Shown: positions 29,399-37,451 of the stretch, one piece after another
How positions within the stretch are numbered: the stretch's first letter is position 1
Layout of the letters: each line of letters begins with the position of its first letter
Assembly (NCBI RefSeq): GCF_007859075.1
Contig: NZ_VOAK01000011.1
Coordinates: 1,178,001-1,242,000, forward strand
DNA from: Gemmobacter aquaticus
GTDB lineage: Bacteria; Pseudomonadota; Alphaproteobacteria; Rhodobacterales; Rhodobacteraceae
Reading direction: 5' to 3'
DNA: 64,000 nt
Position numbers and translations under genes: made by a program
The notes under the pieces: model-generated
The model's input: the letters and a program-made list of their open reading frames with translations, nothing else
What the model was told of the DNA's origin: nothing
Databases searched by the model: none

Positions 29399-31252
29399 AT
29401 GCTGCGCATCTCTGACATCACCTATTCGATCGAAGGCCGCCCGTTGTTCGAGGGGGCCACAGCCACTATTCCCACGGGCCACAAGGTGGGTCTTGTGGGC
29501 CGCAACGGCACCGGCAAGACCACGCTGTTTCGTCTGATCCGGGGCGAGTTGGCCCTTGAAGGGGGCGAGATCACGATCCCTGCCCGCGCCCGCATCGGCG
29601 GCGTGGCGCAGGAGGTGCCCTCATCCTCGACCTCGCTGATCGACACGGTGCTGCAGTCAGACACCGAACGCACGTCACTGCTGGCCGAGGCGGAGACCGC
29701 GACCGACCCGCACCGGATCGCCGAGATCCAGACCCGTCTGGCCGATATCGACGCATGGTCGGCCGAGGGGCGGGCGAGCGCGATCCTGCGCGGCCTTGGT
29801 TTTGACGCCGAGGCGCAACTGCGGCCCTGCTCAGACTTTTCGGGTGGCTGGCGGATGCGCGTGGCGCTGGCGGGCGTGCTGTTTTCGCAGCCTGACTATC
29901 TGCTGCTTGACGAGCCGACCAACTATCTTGACCTCGAAGGCGCGCTTTGGCTTGAAAGCTATCTGCAGAAATACCCCCATACGGTCATCATCATCAGCCA
30001 CGACCGGGGACTTCTGAACCGCGCCGTGCAAGGGATCCTGCATCTCGACAACCGCAAGCTGACCTACTGGCAGGGTGGATACGACCAATTCGCCCGCCAG
30101 ATGGTCGAGCGCAACGCAGTGCTTGCCGCCGAGGCCAAGCGCGTCGAGGCGCGACGCGCGCACTTGCAGTCCTTCGTCGACCGTTTCAAGGCAAAGGCTA
30201 CCAAGGCCGCACAGGCCCAAAGCCGTGTGAAGATGCTGGAAAAGCTGACGCCCATCACCGCCCCCGAAGAAGCGCGAAAGATGGTCTTCACCTTCCCCGA
30301 ACCCGAAGAGCTGTCGCCGCCAATCGTGAACCTTGACAATGCCGCCGTCGGCTACGGCGACCGGCCCGTGCTGCGCCGCATGTCGCTGCGCATCGATCAG
30401 GATGACCGGATCGCCCTGCTGGGGCGCAACGGCGAGGGGAAATCGACACTCTCCAAGCTGCTGGCGGGCAAGCTGGATGTGATGGGTGGCACCGTTACCC
30501 GGCACGGCAAGCTACGCATCGGCTTTTTCGCGCAGCATCAGGTGGAAGAGCTGCATCTGGACGAAACCCCGCTGCAGCACGTCCAGCGCCTGCGCCCGGA
30601 AGAGCATCAGGCGCGTTTGCGGGCGCGGCTGGCAGGCTTTGGCCTGATGGCCGAACAAGCCGAGACTGCGGTGGGTCGCCTTTCTGGCGGGCAGAAGGCG
30701 CGCCTGTCGCTGCTGCTTGCCACGATCGATGCGCCGCATCTTCTGATCCTTGACGAGCCGACCAACCACCTGGACATCGAAAGCCGCGAGGCGCTGGTCG
30801 AGGCCTTGACCGAATATTCCGGCGCGGTGATCCTCGTCAGCCACGACATGCACCTGCTGGGCCTTGTGGCCGACCGTCTGTGGCTGGTGAAGGGCGGCGC
30901 GGTGGCACCCTATGACAAGGATCTGGAAAGCTACCGGGCCGAGCTTCTGGCCGGCGACGAGCCTGCCAAGGAGGCCGCCAAGCCTGCAGAGAAGCCAAAG
31001 AAAGCCGGGCGTGACGAGGTGCTGGCCCTGCGGTCAGAGGTGCGCAAGTGCGAGGAGCGTCTCGCGAAGCTGACGGGCATGCGCGAAAAGCTGCAAGAAA
31101 AGCTTGCAGACCCCGTCCTGTACGACGAGGCAAAGAAACAGGATCTGGCTGTCTGGACCGCCAAATTCGCCGAGGTGGAAGAGGCGATGGGGCGGGCCGA
31201 ACTCATGTGGCTTGAAGCTCAGGAAAAGCTGGATCTGGCCGAGGCGCGCTGA
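29399..31252 (+). CDS. ABC-F family ATP-binding protein (Uup/YheS-like)
   Basis: A soluble duplicated ABC ATPase of about 617 residues with no membrane domain. The first cassette has Walker A GRNGTGKTT (about 34-42), signature FSGGWRMRVALA and Walker B LLLDEPTNYLD. The second has GRNGEGKST, LSGGQKARLSLL and LILDEPTNHLD. The linker between cassettes is the ABC-F type. A Lys/Glu-rich C-terminal tail (about 520-610) is predicted coiled coil, as in Uup/YheS. Members act on ribosomes in translation control or on branched DNA (Uup). ATG at 29393 and 29399 are both possible; the second gives the usual MLRISDITY start. Confidence 0.9.
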   Translation: MLRISDITYSIEGRPLFEGATATIPTGHKVGLVGRNGTGKTTLFRLIRGELALEGGEITIPARARIGGVAQEVPSSSTSLIDTVLQSDTERTSLLAEAETATDPHRIAEIQTRLADIDAWSAEGRASAILRGLGFDAEAQLRPCSDFSGGWRMRVALAGVLFSQPDYLLLDEPTNYLDLEGALWLESYLQKYPHTVIIISHDRGLLNRAVQGILHLDNRKLTYWQGGYDQFARQMVERNAVLAAEAKRVEARRAHLQSFVDRFKAKATKAAQAQSRVKMLEKLTPITAPEEARKMVFTFPEPEELSPPIVNLDNAAVGYGDRPVLRRMSLRIDQDDRIALLGRNGEGKSTLSKLLAGKLDVMGGTVTRHGKLRIGFFAQHQVEELHLDETPLQHVQRLRPEEHQARLRARLAGFGLMAEQAETAVGRLSGGQKARLSLLLATIDAPHLLILDEPTNHLDIESREALVEALTEYSGAVILVSHDMHLLGLVADRLWLVKGGAVAPYDKDLESYRAELLAGDEPAKEAAKPAEKPKKAGRDEVLALRSEVRKCEERLAKLTGMREKLQEKLADPVLYDEAKKQDLAVWTAKFAEVEEAMGRAELMWLEAQEKLDLAEAR

Positions 31253-31342
31253 CGCCTTTACCAACCCATTGATTTTCAGTCGTTCATTTTCGAACGCCCG
31301 CTCTGCGCTTGTGCACATAACGGCCGGTTGAAGCTTGGACCT

Positions 31343-31371
31343 TGCGGTCGCAGATATATGCTGCAACCGCA
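31343..31371 (+). promoter_or_regulatory. Inverted-repeat operator overlapping the nitroreductase promoter
   Basis: TGCGGTCGCA (31343-31352) and TGCAACCGCA (31362-31371) are inverted 10-base arms with a single mismatch, separated by GATATATGC that contains a -10-like TATATG. The end lies 17 bases before the ATG. This geometry fits a MarR/HxlR/TetR-type repressor blocking RNA polymerase. No regulator gene is adjacent. Confidence 0.5.
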
Positions 31372-31388
31372 GAAAAGGGCCTCCAGCC

Positions 31389-32012
31389 ATGACGAACGCA
31401 ACCATTGAAACCCTGAAGAAACGCCGCACCCAATACGCGCTCGGCCGTAACACAACCCATTCGAACGACGCGCTTGAGGCGTTGATCAAAGAGGCGATCC
31501 GGCTGACGCCCTCGTCCTTCAACTCGCAGTCCTCGCGTGCTGTGATCCTGTTCGGCGCCGCGTCGGAGAAGTTCTGGCAGCTGACCGAGGACGCCCTGCG
31601 CGCCATCGTTCCGGCCGAGGCCTTTGCGCCCACCGAGGCCAAGATGCGCGCCTTCGCCAGCGGTATCGGCACGGTGCTGTTCTATGAAGATCAGGACACG
31701 GTGAAGGGCCTGCAAGAGAACTTCCCGCTCTATGCCGATGCCTTCCCGACATTCTCGGAGCATTCGGCCGGCATGGCACAACTCGCAGTCTGGAACGCGC
31801 TGGCCGATGCGGGACTTGGCGCTTCGCTGCAGCACTACAGCCCTATTGCCGACGAACCCGCCGCCCGCGCCTTCAACGTGCCCGCAAGCTGGAAACTGCG
31901 CGCGCAGATGCCCTTCGGATCGCACGAGGCGAGCTTTAAAGAAAAGACCTTCATCGAGGATGATGGCCGCTTCCTGACCTACGCGGGCGATCTGGCGCTT
32001 GCCGCCGAGTAA
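31389..32012 (+). CDS. Nitroreductase-family protein (HBN1/Frm2-like)
   Basis: A flavin-dependent oxidoreductase of 207 residues. The FMN-binding start KKRRTQYALGRN and IRLTPSSFNSQSSRAVILFG (about 39-58) are typical of the HBN/Frm2/YdgI branch of nitroreductases, and GLGASLQHYSP (about 138-148) is also conserved. The likely role is reduction of nitro compounds, quinones or fatty-acid signals; the physiological substrate is unknown. The upstream inverted repeat suggests inducible expression. A terminator follows. Confidence 0.88.
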   Translation: MTNATIETLKKRRTQYALGRNTTHSNDALEALIKEAIRLTPSSFNSQSSRAVILFGAASEKFWQLTEDALRAIVPAEAFAPTEAKMRAFASGIGTVLFYEDQDTVKGLQENFPLYADAFPTFSEHSAGMAQLAVWNALADAGLGASLQHYSPIADEPAARAFNVPASWKLRAQMPFGSHEASFKEKTFIEDDGRFLTYAGDLALAAE

Positions 32013-32018
32013 TCCGCA

Positions 32019-32044
32019 AAAGGGCGCCCAAAGCGGCGCCCTTT
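32019..32044 (+). terminator. Intrinsic terminator after the nitroreductase gene
   Basis: AAAGGGCGCC and GGCGCCCTTT form a perfect 10-bp stem with a six-base loop, followed by TTCTTT. Confidence 0.85.
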
Positions 32045-32113
32045 TTCTTTACGCCCCATTGCCTTGCACAGATATCCGCGTGACAATGCCCAACGCGCGC
32101 AACAGGGCAAGAC

Positions 32114-32731
32114 ATGATCACTTCCGGCTTCCTTATCACCGCTTTCGCCACGCTTTTCGTGGTGATCGACCCGCCGGGGCTGGTGCCGTTGTTCATTGCC
32201 CTGACACGCGGCATGTCGGTCAGTCGGCGCAGGGCACTGGCCACACGGGCCTGCATCATTGCGATTGGCATCCTTGCGGCCTTCGCCTTTGCGGGCGAGG
32301 CGCTCTTGGGCTTCATCGGCATCACCATGCCAGCCTTCCGGATTGCGGGCGGCATTCTTCTGTTCCTGACCGCACTCGACATGCTGTTCGAACGACGCAC
32401 TCAACGGCGCGAGGGGCAGCAGGCCGAGCCAGACCACGACCCTTCGGTCTTTCCGCTGGCCACCCCCCTGATCGCCGGATCGGGCGCCATCGCCACGATG
32501 ATCCTGCTGGTCGGACAGGCGGGCGGCGGCATGGCCGGTACCTTGATCGTGATCGGCGTCATGCTGGTCGTCATGATCACGACCTTCGCCTTCCTTCTGG
32601 CCGCCCCGCCGCTTGAACGGATGCTGGGCCGCACCGGAACCATCGTCATCACCCGTCTTCTGGGCATGCTGCTTGCAGCACTTTCGGTGCAGTTCGTGAT
32701 CGACGGGATCCGGGGCACCGGCTTGATCTGA
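32114..32731 (+). CDS. MarC-family integral membrane protein
   Basis: A 205-residue inner-membrane protein of the MarC/UPF0056 family with six predicted hydrophobic helices: about 5-25, 40-65, 68-88, 110-135, 138-165 and 175-200. Family markers are FATLFVVIDPPGLVPLF at the N-terminus and FPLATPLIAGSGAIATMI in the middle. Early links to multiple antibiotic resistance in E. coli were not sustained, and function is unknown. The next gene starts 38 bases later, so it may be co-transcribed with psuK-psuG. Confidence 0.9.
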   Translation: MITSGFLITAFATLFVVIDPPGLVPLFIALTRGMSVSRRRALATRACIIAIGILAAFAFAGEALLGFIGITMPAFRIAGGILLFLTALDMLFERRTQRREGQQAEPDHDPSVFPLATPLIAGSGAIATMILLVGQAGGGMAGTLIVIGVMLVVMITTFAFLLAAPPLERMLGRTGTIVITRLLGMLLAALSVQFVIDGIRGTGLI

Positions 32732-32769
32732 GCCTTGCGGGCGCACGCCTCTTGGGCGACAAGGCAAAT

Positions 32770-33660
32770 ATGACGGCAGACATTCTTTGCATCGGTTCTG
32801 TCCTTTGGGACATCATCGGTCGCTCGCCCACGGCGATGCGGCTTGGCTCGGACGTACCGGGCCGGATCACACGCCTGCCCGGTGGTGTGGCGATGAACAT
32901 CGCCATGACGCTGCGCCGGTTTGGTCTGGTTCCGGGCCTACTGACCACGATCGGCCGCGACCCGGAGGGTGACGAGCTGATCGCCGCCTGCGCGCGGATG
33001 GGCATGGTCACCGACCATATCTATCGCAGCGAGGATCTGCCGACCGACCGTTACATGGCGGTCGAGGGCGCGAATGGCCTGATCGCCGCGATTGCCGATG
33101 CCCACTCGCTTGAGGCGTCGGGAGACAAGATCCTGCGTCCGCTGGGCGACGGTCGACTGGGCAGCGCGGTATCACCGTGGGTGGGGTTGATCGCACTGGA
33201 TGGCAACCTGACTGAGGCGCTACTGTCGCAGATTGCAACCTCGGCCCTCTTCGCGCGTGCCGACCTGCGCGTGGCCCCTGCCAGTCCGGGCAAGGCCGAG
33301 CGGCTGCGCCCGCTCTTGGAGCATCCTGGTGCCACGCTCTATGTGAACCTCGAAGAGGCGAACATCCTTTGCGCGGCCGACCACGACAGTGCCCCTGCCG
33401 CCGCGCAGGCCTTGCTGGATCGGGGCGCGCAGCGGGTTCTTGTGACCCATGGTGGCAAGACCTGTGCCGAGGGCACCAAGGGCGCAGGCGTCATTGCCGA
33501 TGCGCCGCCCCCGGTTCTCGTGACCCGCATCACCGGTGCGGGCGACACTTTCATGGCGGCCCATATCGTCGCCGAACGTCGCGGCGAAGGGCGCGAGGCT
33601 GCGCTTGCCTCGGCCCTGCGAGCCGCCGCGACCTATGTCTCAGGAGAGATCGGATCATGA
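32770..33660 (+). CDS. psuK: PfkB-family sugar kinase, probable pseudouridine kinase
   Basis: A ribokinase-like kinase of 296 residues. The N-terminus DILCIGSVLWDIIG and RLPGGVAMNIAMTLRRFG binds the sugar, and the C-terminal GAGDTFMAAHIV contains the catalytic aspartate. Assignment as pseudouridine kinase rests on the ATGA overlap with a clear pseudouridine-5'-phosphate glycosidase gene. Together they convert pseudouridine to uracil plus ribose-5-phosphate, recycling modified RNA nucleosides. Confidence 0.87.
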   Translation: MTADILCIGSVLWDIIGRSPTAMRLGSDVPGRITRLPGGVAMNIAMTLRRFGLVPGLLTTIGRDPEGDELIAACARMGMVTDHIYRSEDLPTDRYMAVEGANGLIAAIADAHSLEASGDKILRPLGDGRLGSAVSPWVGLIALDGNLTEALLSQIATSALFARADLRVAPASPGKAERLRPLLEHPGATLYVNLEEANILCAADHDSAPAAAQALLDRGAQRVLVTHGGKTCAEGTKGAGVIADAPPPVLVTRITGAGDTFMAAHIVAERRGEGREAALASALRAAATYVSGEIGS

Positions 33661-34574
33661 CCCTGCCCCTCGCCTTCACGACCGAAGTGCGCGCCGCGCT
33701 GGATGCGGGCAAGCCTGTCGTCGCGCTGGAATCGACGATCATCACCCACGGCATGCCGTTTCCGCAGAATGTTCAGGCCGCACGCGCGGTCGAGGCCGAA
33801 GTGCGCAAGGGCGGCGCGGTTCCTGCGACGATCGCGGTGATGGGGGGACAGATCCTCATCGGGCTGACGGATGCGCAGCTTGATGATCTGGGCAAGACCC
33901 CCGATGCCATGAAGCTCAGCCGGGCCGACCTGCCGGCCTGCGTGGCGCTTGGCCGCGTGGGGGCAACCACGGTCGCCGCCACCATGATCTGCGCGGCGAT
34001 GGCGGGCATCCATGTCTTTGCAACCGGCGGCATCGGCGGCGTTCACCGCGGGGCGGAAACGAGCTTTGACATCTCGGCCGACCTTGTGGAACTGGGCCTC
34101 TCGCCCGTGACCGTGGTTGCAGCGGGCGCCAAGGCGATCCTCGACCTGCCCAAGACGCTGGAAGTGCTTGAGACACAAGGCGTGCCCGTCATCGCCTATG
34201 GTCAGGACGATTTCCCGGCCTTCTGGTCGCGCTCATCCGGGCTCAAGGCGCCGCTCAGGATGGATGACCCGGCGCAGATCGCCGCCGCGCAGCTGATGCG
34301 CGCGCGCCTTGGCCTGAAGGGTGGACAGCTTGTTGCGAACCCGATCCCCGAGGCCGACGAGATCCCGCGTGACGAGATCATGCCGGTCGTCGAACAGGCG
34401 CTGTCCGAGGCCGAGGCGCAGGGGATCGCCGCCAAACAGGTGACGCCTTTCCTGCTGGACCGGATCTTTGAGCTGACCTCTGGCCGGTCGCTGGCCTCGA
34501 ACATCGCGCTGGTTCTGAACAACGCCCGCCTTGCTGCTGCGATTGCAGGCGAAATCGCCCGCCAGCGGGCTTAA
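33657..34574 (+). CDS. psuG: Pseudouridine-5'-phosphate glycosidase
   Basis: Reversibly cleaves pseudouridine-5'-phosphate to uracil and ribose-5-phosphate. 305 residues with the family signatures VVALESTIITHGMPFPQNV (about 20-38), VFATGGIGGVHRGAE and NPIPEADEIP. A catalytic lysine and Mn-binding aspartate are conserved in this family. ATGA overlap with psuK and an upstream AGGAGAG site fix the start. No pseudouridine transporter (psuT) gene is nearby. Confidence 0.93.
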   Translation: MTLPLAFTTEVRAALDAGKPVVALESTIITHGMPFPQNVQAARAVEAEVRKGGAVPATIAVMGGQILIGLTDAQLDDLGKTPDAMKLSRADLPACVALGRVGATTVAATMICAAMAGIHVFATGGIGGVHRGAETSFDISADLVELGLSPVTVVAAGAKAILDLPKTLEVLETQGVPVIAYGQDDFPAFWSRSSGLKAPLRMDDPAQIAAAQLMRARLGLKGGQLVANPIPEADEIPRDEIMPVVEQALSEAEAQGIAAKQVTPFLLDRIFELTSGRSLASNIALVLNNARLAAAIAGEIARQRA

Positions 34575-34610
34575 CTTCCGGGCTTTCGACCATATGTCAT
34601 GCGCTGTTCA

Positions 34611-34639
34611 TTGAATCGCATGAAACCACTGGCTTAGAT
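34611..34639 (+). promoter_or_regulatory. Candidate promoter for the DUF502 gene
   Basis: TTGAAT (34611-34616), 17-base spacer, TTAGAT (34634-34639), with AAGGAG about 11 bases before the ATG at 34661. Confidence 0.45.
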
Positions 34640-34660
34640 GATCGCCAGCAAGGAGTAGGC

Positions 34661-35371
34661 ATGGACGATCACTCGCATCCCCGTAAGCGCGGCCTGCTGG
34701 GCGGGCTACGCGCCAGCTTTCTAACGGGGCTGGTGGTCATTCTTCCCATCGGGCTGACGATCTATCTGATCTATACGGTGGTCGGCTGGATCGACAGCTG
34801 GATCCTGCCGCTGATCCCCTTTGGCTGGCGGCCGGATCAGCTTGTCGAATACTACATCGGCCCGGATGCCAATTTTCCGACGCGCGGCCTTGGGGTCATC
34901 GTCTTTCTGATCTTCACCGTCGTGATCGGCTGGATCGCAAAGGGCCTGATCGGCCGGTCGGTCATCGCCCAGACCGAGGCGCTGGTGGACCGGATGCCGG
35001 TGGTGCGGTCGGTCTACGGCGGGTTCAAGCAGATCACCGAAACCTTCTTCGCCAAATCGGAAAAAAGCTTCGAGCGGACCTGCCTCGTCGAATTCCCGCG
35101 CCCCGGCAGTTGGGCTGTGGGGTTTGTTGCCACCACCGCCAAGGGCGAGATCGCCGAGAAACTGCCCTCGGACAAGAAGATGATCGCGGTCTTCCTTGCG
35201 CTGACCCCGCTGACATCGGGCATCATCCTCTATGTGCCGGAAGAGGATGTGATCTTACTCGACATGAAGGCCGATGACGCGGTGAAGCTGATCGTCTCGG
35301 CCGGACTCGTCGCGCCCACGCCCAGGGATTTGCGGGCGGCACTAGCCGAAAAGCCCGCGCAGATCGACTGA
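34661..35371 (+). CDS. DUF502-family membrane protein
   Basis: A 236-residue membrane protein of unknown function in the DUF502 family. Two hydrophobic segments lie near residues 18-42 and 76-98, after a basic N-terminus. Family patterns include FLTGLVVILPIGLTIYL, GRSVIAQTEALVDRMPVVRSVY and KQITETFF. The C-terminal half is soluble. The start has a perfect AAGGAG site. Its 3' end overlaps the convergent patatin gene by 30 bases. Confidence 0.88.
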   Translation: MDDHSHPRKRGLLGGLRASFLTGLVVILPIGLTIYLIYTVVGWIDSWILPLIPFGWRPDQLVEYYIGPDANFPTRGLGVIVFLIFTVVIGWIAKGLIGRSVIAQTEALVDRMPVVRSVYGGFKQITETFFAKSEKSFERTCLVEFPRPGSWAVGFVATTAKGEIAEKLPSDKKMIAVFLALTPLTSGIILYVPEEDVILLDMKADDAVKLIVSAGLVAPTPRDLRAALAEKPAQID

Positions 35372-36376
35372 GCTGTCCTTGCCCACCTTGCTGCGGTGGG
35401 TGCCAAGCCAGTCCTCGGCGGCGGCCCGTCCGGCCGACTTGAGCCGCGCCAACAGGCCGGGGCTCGGTTGCAGCTTGCTGCCCGCACCCAACTCGTTCAT
35501 CAGATCCTCATCCGCGACCAGATGCACGCGGATGTCCCGCATCGCGCCTTTGGGCATTCGGCCTTCTGCGATCAATCGCTTGACGAAGTTCACGGCGCGC
35601 AACTCACCCAGCAGGGCTGAGTTAAAACTGATCTCGTTGACGCGGTTCTGGATCTCGACCGGCGTCTGCGGGATGCAATCGCGCCGCAGCGGATTGATCG
35701 CAATGATCATGATATCTTCGGGCAGGTCGGGGCGATAGAGCGGGAACAGCGCCGGGTTGCCCGTAAAGCCGCCATCCCAGAACACTTCGGGGCGGCCGGT
35801 CGCGGGGTCAATCAATTCGATGGCCTGAAACACCGTCGGAAGGCAGGCTGAGGCGAGCAGCGTTTCGGGCGAAATCTCTTCGCCCTCAAAGACGCGGATC
35901 TTGCCCGTACGAACATTGGTGGCAGAGATGAAGAGCGCGGGCCCTTCGCGCTGGCACACTTTCCCGAAGTCGAAGCGTGCGACCACCTCAGACAGCGGGT
36001 TCTGCCAGAACGCGCCCCAAGCATAGGGTGTGTAGACCTGCGAAGCGACCGCAACGGGCGAGACCGGCAGGGCACCGGATACCGCCTCGGCAAATGCGGT
36101 GGCGATCGGAAAGGCCTGTGACATCCACCGCGCGACACGCAGATCGACAAGCGCGCCCACATCGTTCCACAGCCGGTCGAGGCTTGCGCGCGCGCCTGCC
36201 GCCCCACCGTCATGCAGCCCGGCCTTCAGGGCTGCCGCGTTCAACGCGCCAGCAGACGTTCCGGTAATCCCCGCGACCTCAAGGTCAGGCTCTTCCAGAA
36301 GCCGGTCCAGAACGCCCCAAGTGAAGGCGCCATGCGCGCCGCCACCCTGAAGAGCCAGGTTCAACCGCAAGGTCAC
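35342..36376 (-). CDS. Patatin-like phospholipase-family protein
   Basis: A lipid acyl hydrolase candidate of 344 residues with a Ser-Asp dyad. The oxyanion loop is LQGGGAHGAF (about 9-18), the nucleophile is S41 in GTSAG, and the Asp is D201 in WDGGFTGN. The GTG start overlaps the bdhA stop (GTGA), so it is translationally coupled to 3-hydroxybutyrate dehydrogenase. The pairing suggests a role in polyhydroxybutyrate or lipid turnover, but this is inference. Confidence 0.9.
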   Translation of the reverse strand: MTLRLNLALQGGGAHGAFTWGVLDRLLEEPDLEVAGITGTSAGALNAAALKAGLHDGGAAGARASLDRLWNDVGALVDLRVARWMSQAFPIATAFAEAVSGALPVSPVAVASQVYTPYAWGAFWQNPLSEVVARFDFGKVCQREGPALFISATNVRTGKIRVFEGEEISPETLLASACLPTVFQAIELIDPATGRPEVFWDGGFTGNPALFPLYRPDLPEDIMIIAINPLRRDCIPQTPVEIQNRVNEISFNSALLGELRAVNFVKRLIAEGRMPKGAMRDIRVHLVADEDLMNELGAGSKLQPSPGLLARLKSAGRAAAEDWLGTHRSKVGKDSSVDLRGLFG

Positions 36377-37146
36377 AGCGCGGTCCAGCCCCCATCTACG
36401 CTGATCGTGGTGCCAGTGATCTGGTCGGCCGAGGGGCTGGACAGAAAGACCACCGTGCCCCCCAACTGTTCGACCGTGGCAAACTGGCGCGAGGGCTGAC
36501 GTTGCAGCATCACCTCGCGGATCACGGTTTCGCGGTCCATGTTGTATTGCTTCATAGTGTCGGGGATCTGCGCCTCAACCAGCGGGGTCAGCACATATCC
36601 GGGGCAGATGGCGTTGCAGGTGATGCCTTTGCCCGCAACCTCAAGCGCGACTGTTTTGGTCAGCCCCACCACGCCATGCTTCGCCGCCACATAGGCCGAT
36701 TTGAAGGGCGACGCGGTCAGTCCATGGGCCGAGGCGATGTTGATCACCCTGCCCCAACCTTTGGCCTTCATCCCCGGCAGCGCGGCCGCCGTCGTATGGA
36801 AGGCCGACGACAGGTTGATCGCGATGATCGCGTTCCACTTATCAACCGGAAACTCGTCAACCGGTGCGACGAACTGGATGCCCGCGTTGTTCACAAGGAT
36901 GTCGCAGCCGCCCGCCTTTTCGATCAGGGCACGGCATTCGTCACCCTTGGACATGTCAGCGGCGATGTAGCGCACATTGGCGCCGGTATCCGCGGCGATC
37001 TGCGCCGCCAGCGCGTGATCCTCGGGCCGATCGGTGAAGCTGTTGATCACAACCTCGGCCCCGGCCTTTGCCAGTTCGACCGCCACACCCAAGCCGATGC
37101 CAGAGTTGGAACCGGTCACAACCGCCCGTTTGCCCTTCAGGATCAT
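36373..37146 (-). CDS. bdhA: 3-hydroxybutyrate dehydrogenase
   Basis: An NAD-dependent short-chain dehydrogenase of 257 residues that interconverts 3-hydroxybutyrate and acetoacetate. It has the Rossmann motif TGSNSGIGLG (about 11-20), NNAG (86-89), and the catalytic S139, Y152 and K156. Its C-terminus DQITGTTISVDGGWTAL fits BdhA. CAGGAG supports the start at 37146. It would act in polyhydroxybutyrate or ketone-body metabolism. Confidence 0.9.
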   Translation of the reverse strand: MILKGKRAVVTGSNSGIGLGVAVELAKAGAEVVINSFTDRPEDHALAAQIAADTGANVRYIAADMSKGDECRALIEKAGGCDILVNNAGIQFVAPVDEFPVDKWNAIIAINLSSAFHTTAAALPGMKAKGWGRVINIASAHGLTASPFKSAYVAAKHGVVGLTKTVALEVAGKGITCNAICPGYVLTPLVEAQIPDTMKQYNMDRETVIREVMLQRQPSRQFATVEQLGGTVVFLSSPSADQITGTTISVDGGWTAL

Positions 37147-37261
37147 TCTGCCACTCCTGTCTGATGCTGCGCCCGCAACATAAGCCGAGCGGGCAAGGAC
37201 GGGAAAGCAAAACCCACGCTGCGACCAAAAGTTCATCGCTGGATCGGGGCCGGTCAGCGCA

Positions 37262-37337
37262 TAAAAAAACGCCGGCGCTAGGCCGGCGTTAAGTCGTTGA
37301 GGCAGGTTTCATACAGGCAAGAAACCTATCGAGCAGT
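37262..37337 (-). ncRNA. Candidate small RNA, about 75 nt, two stem-loops with intrinsic terminator
   Basis: On the minus strand there is a complete small transcription unit in the gap between bdhA and the peptide-binding protein gene. Predicted transcription starts near 37337. The first hairpin is AGGTTTC / GAAACCT (arms 37327-37321 and 37310-37304) with a 10-base loop TTGCCTGTAT. A single-stranded stretch follows, then a 9-bp G/C terminator stem (37290-37268) and seven T residues. A start-to-stop open frame longer than a few codons is absent. I do not match it to a named Rhodobacter small RNA. Confidence 0.7.
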
Positions 37338-37343
37338 AAGTCA

Positions 37344-37372
37344 CTTATACCTCTGTCTGGCGCTCTGTCCAA
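37344..37372 (-). promoter_or_regulatory. Near-consensus promoter of the candidate small RNA
   Basis: Minus strand: TTGGAC (37372-37367), exactly 17 bases, TATAAG (37349-37344). This is the best sigma70-like promoter I see in the window. It points away from the divergent gene at 37452 and toward the terminator at 37268-37290. Confidence 0.7.
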
Positions 37373-37451
37373 GTTAAAAGTTTGAAAAACCACGAAAGCA
37401 CCACTAATCTCGGGCCCAAGAAAAACAGGGCAGAACGAAAGCGTTTCCAGA

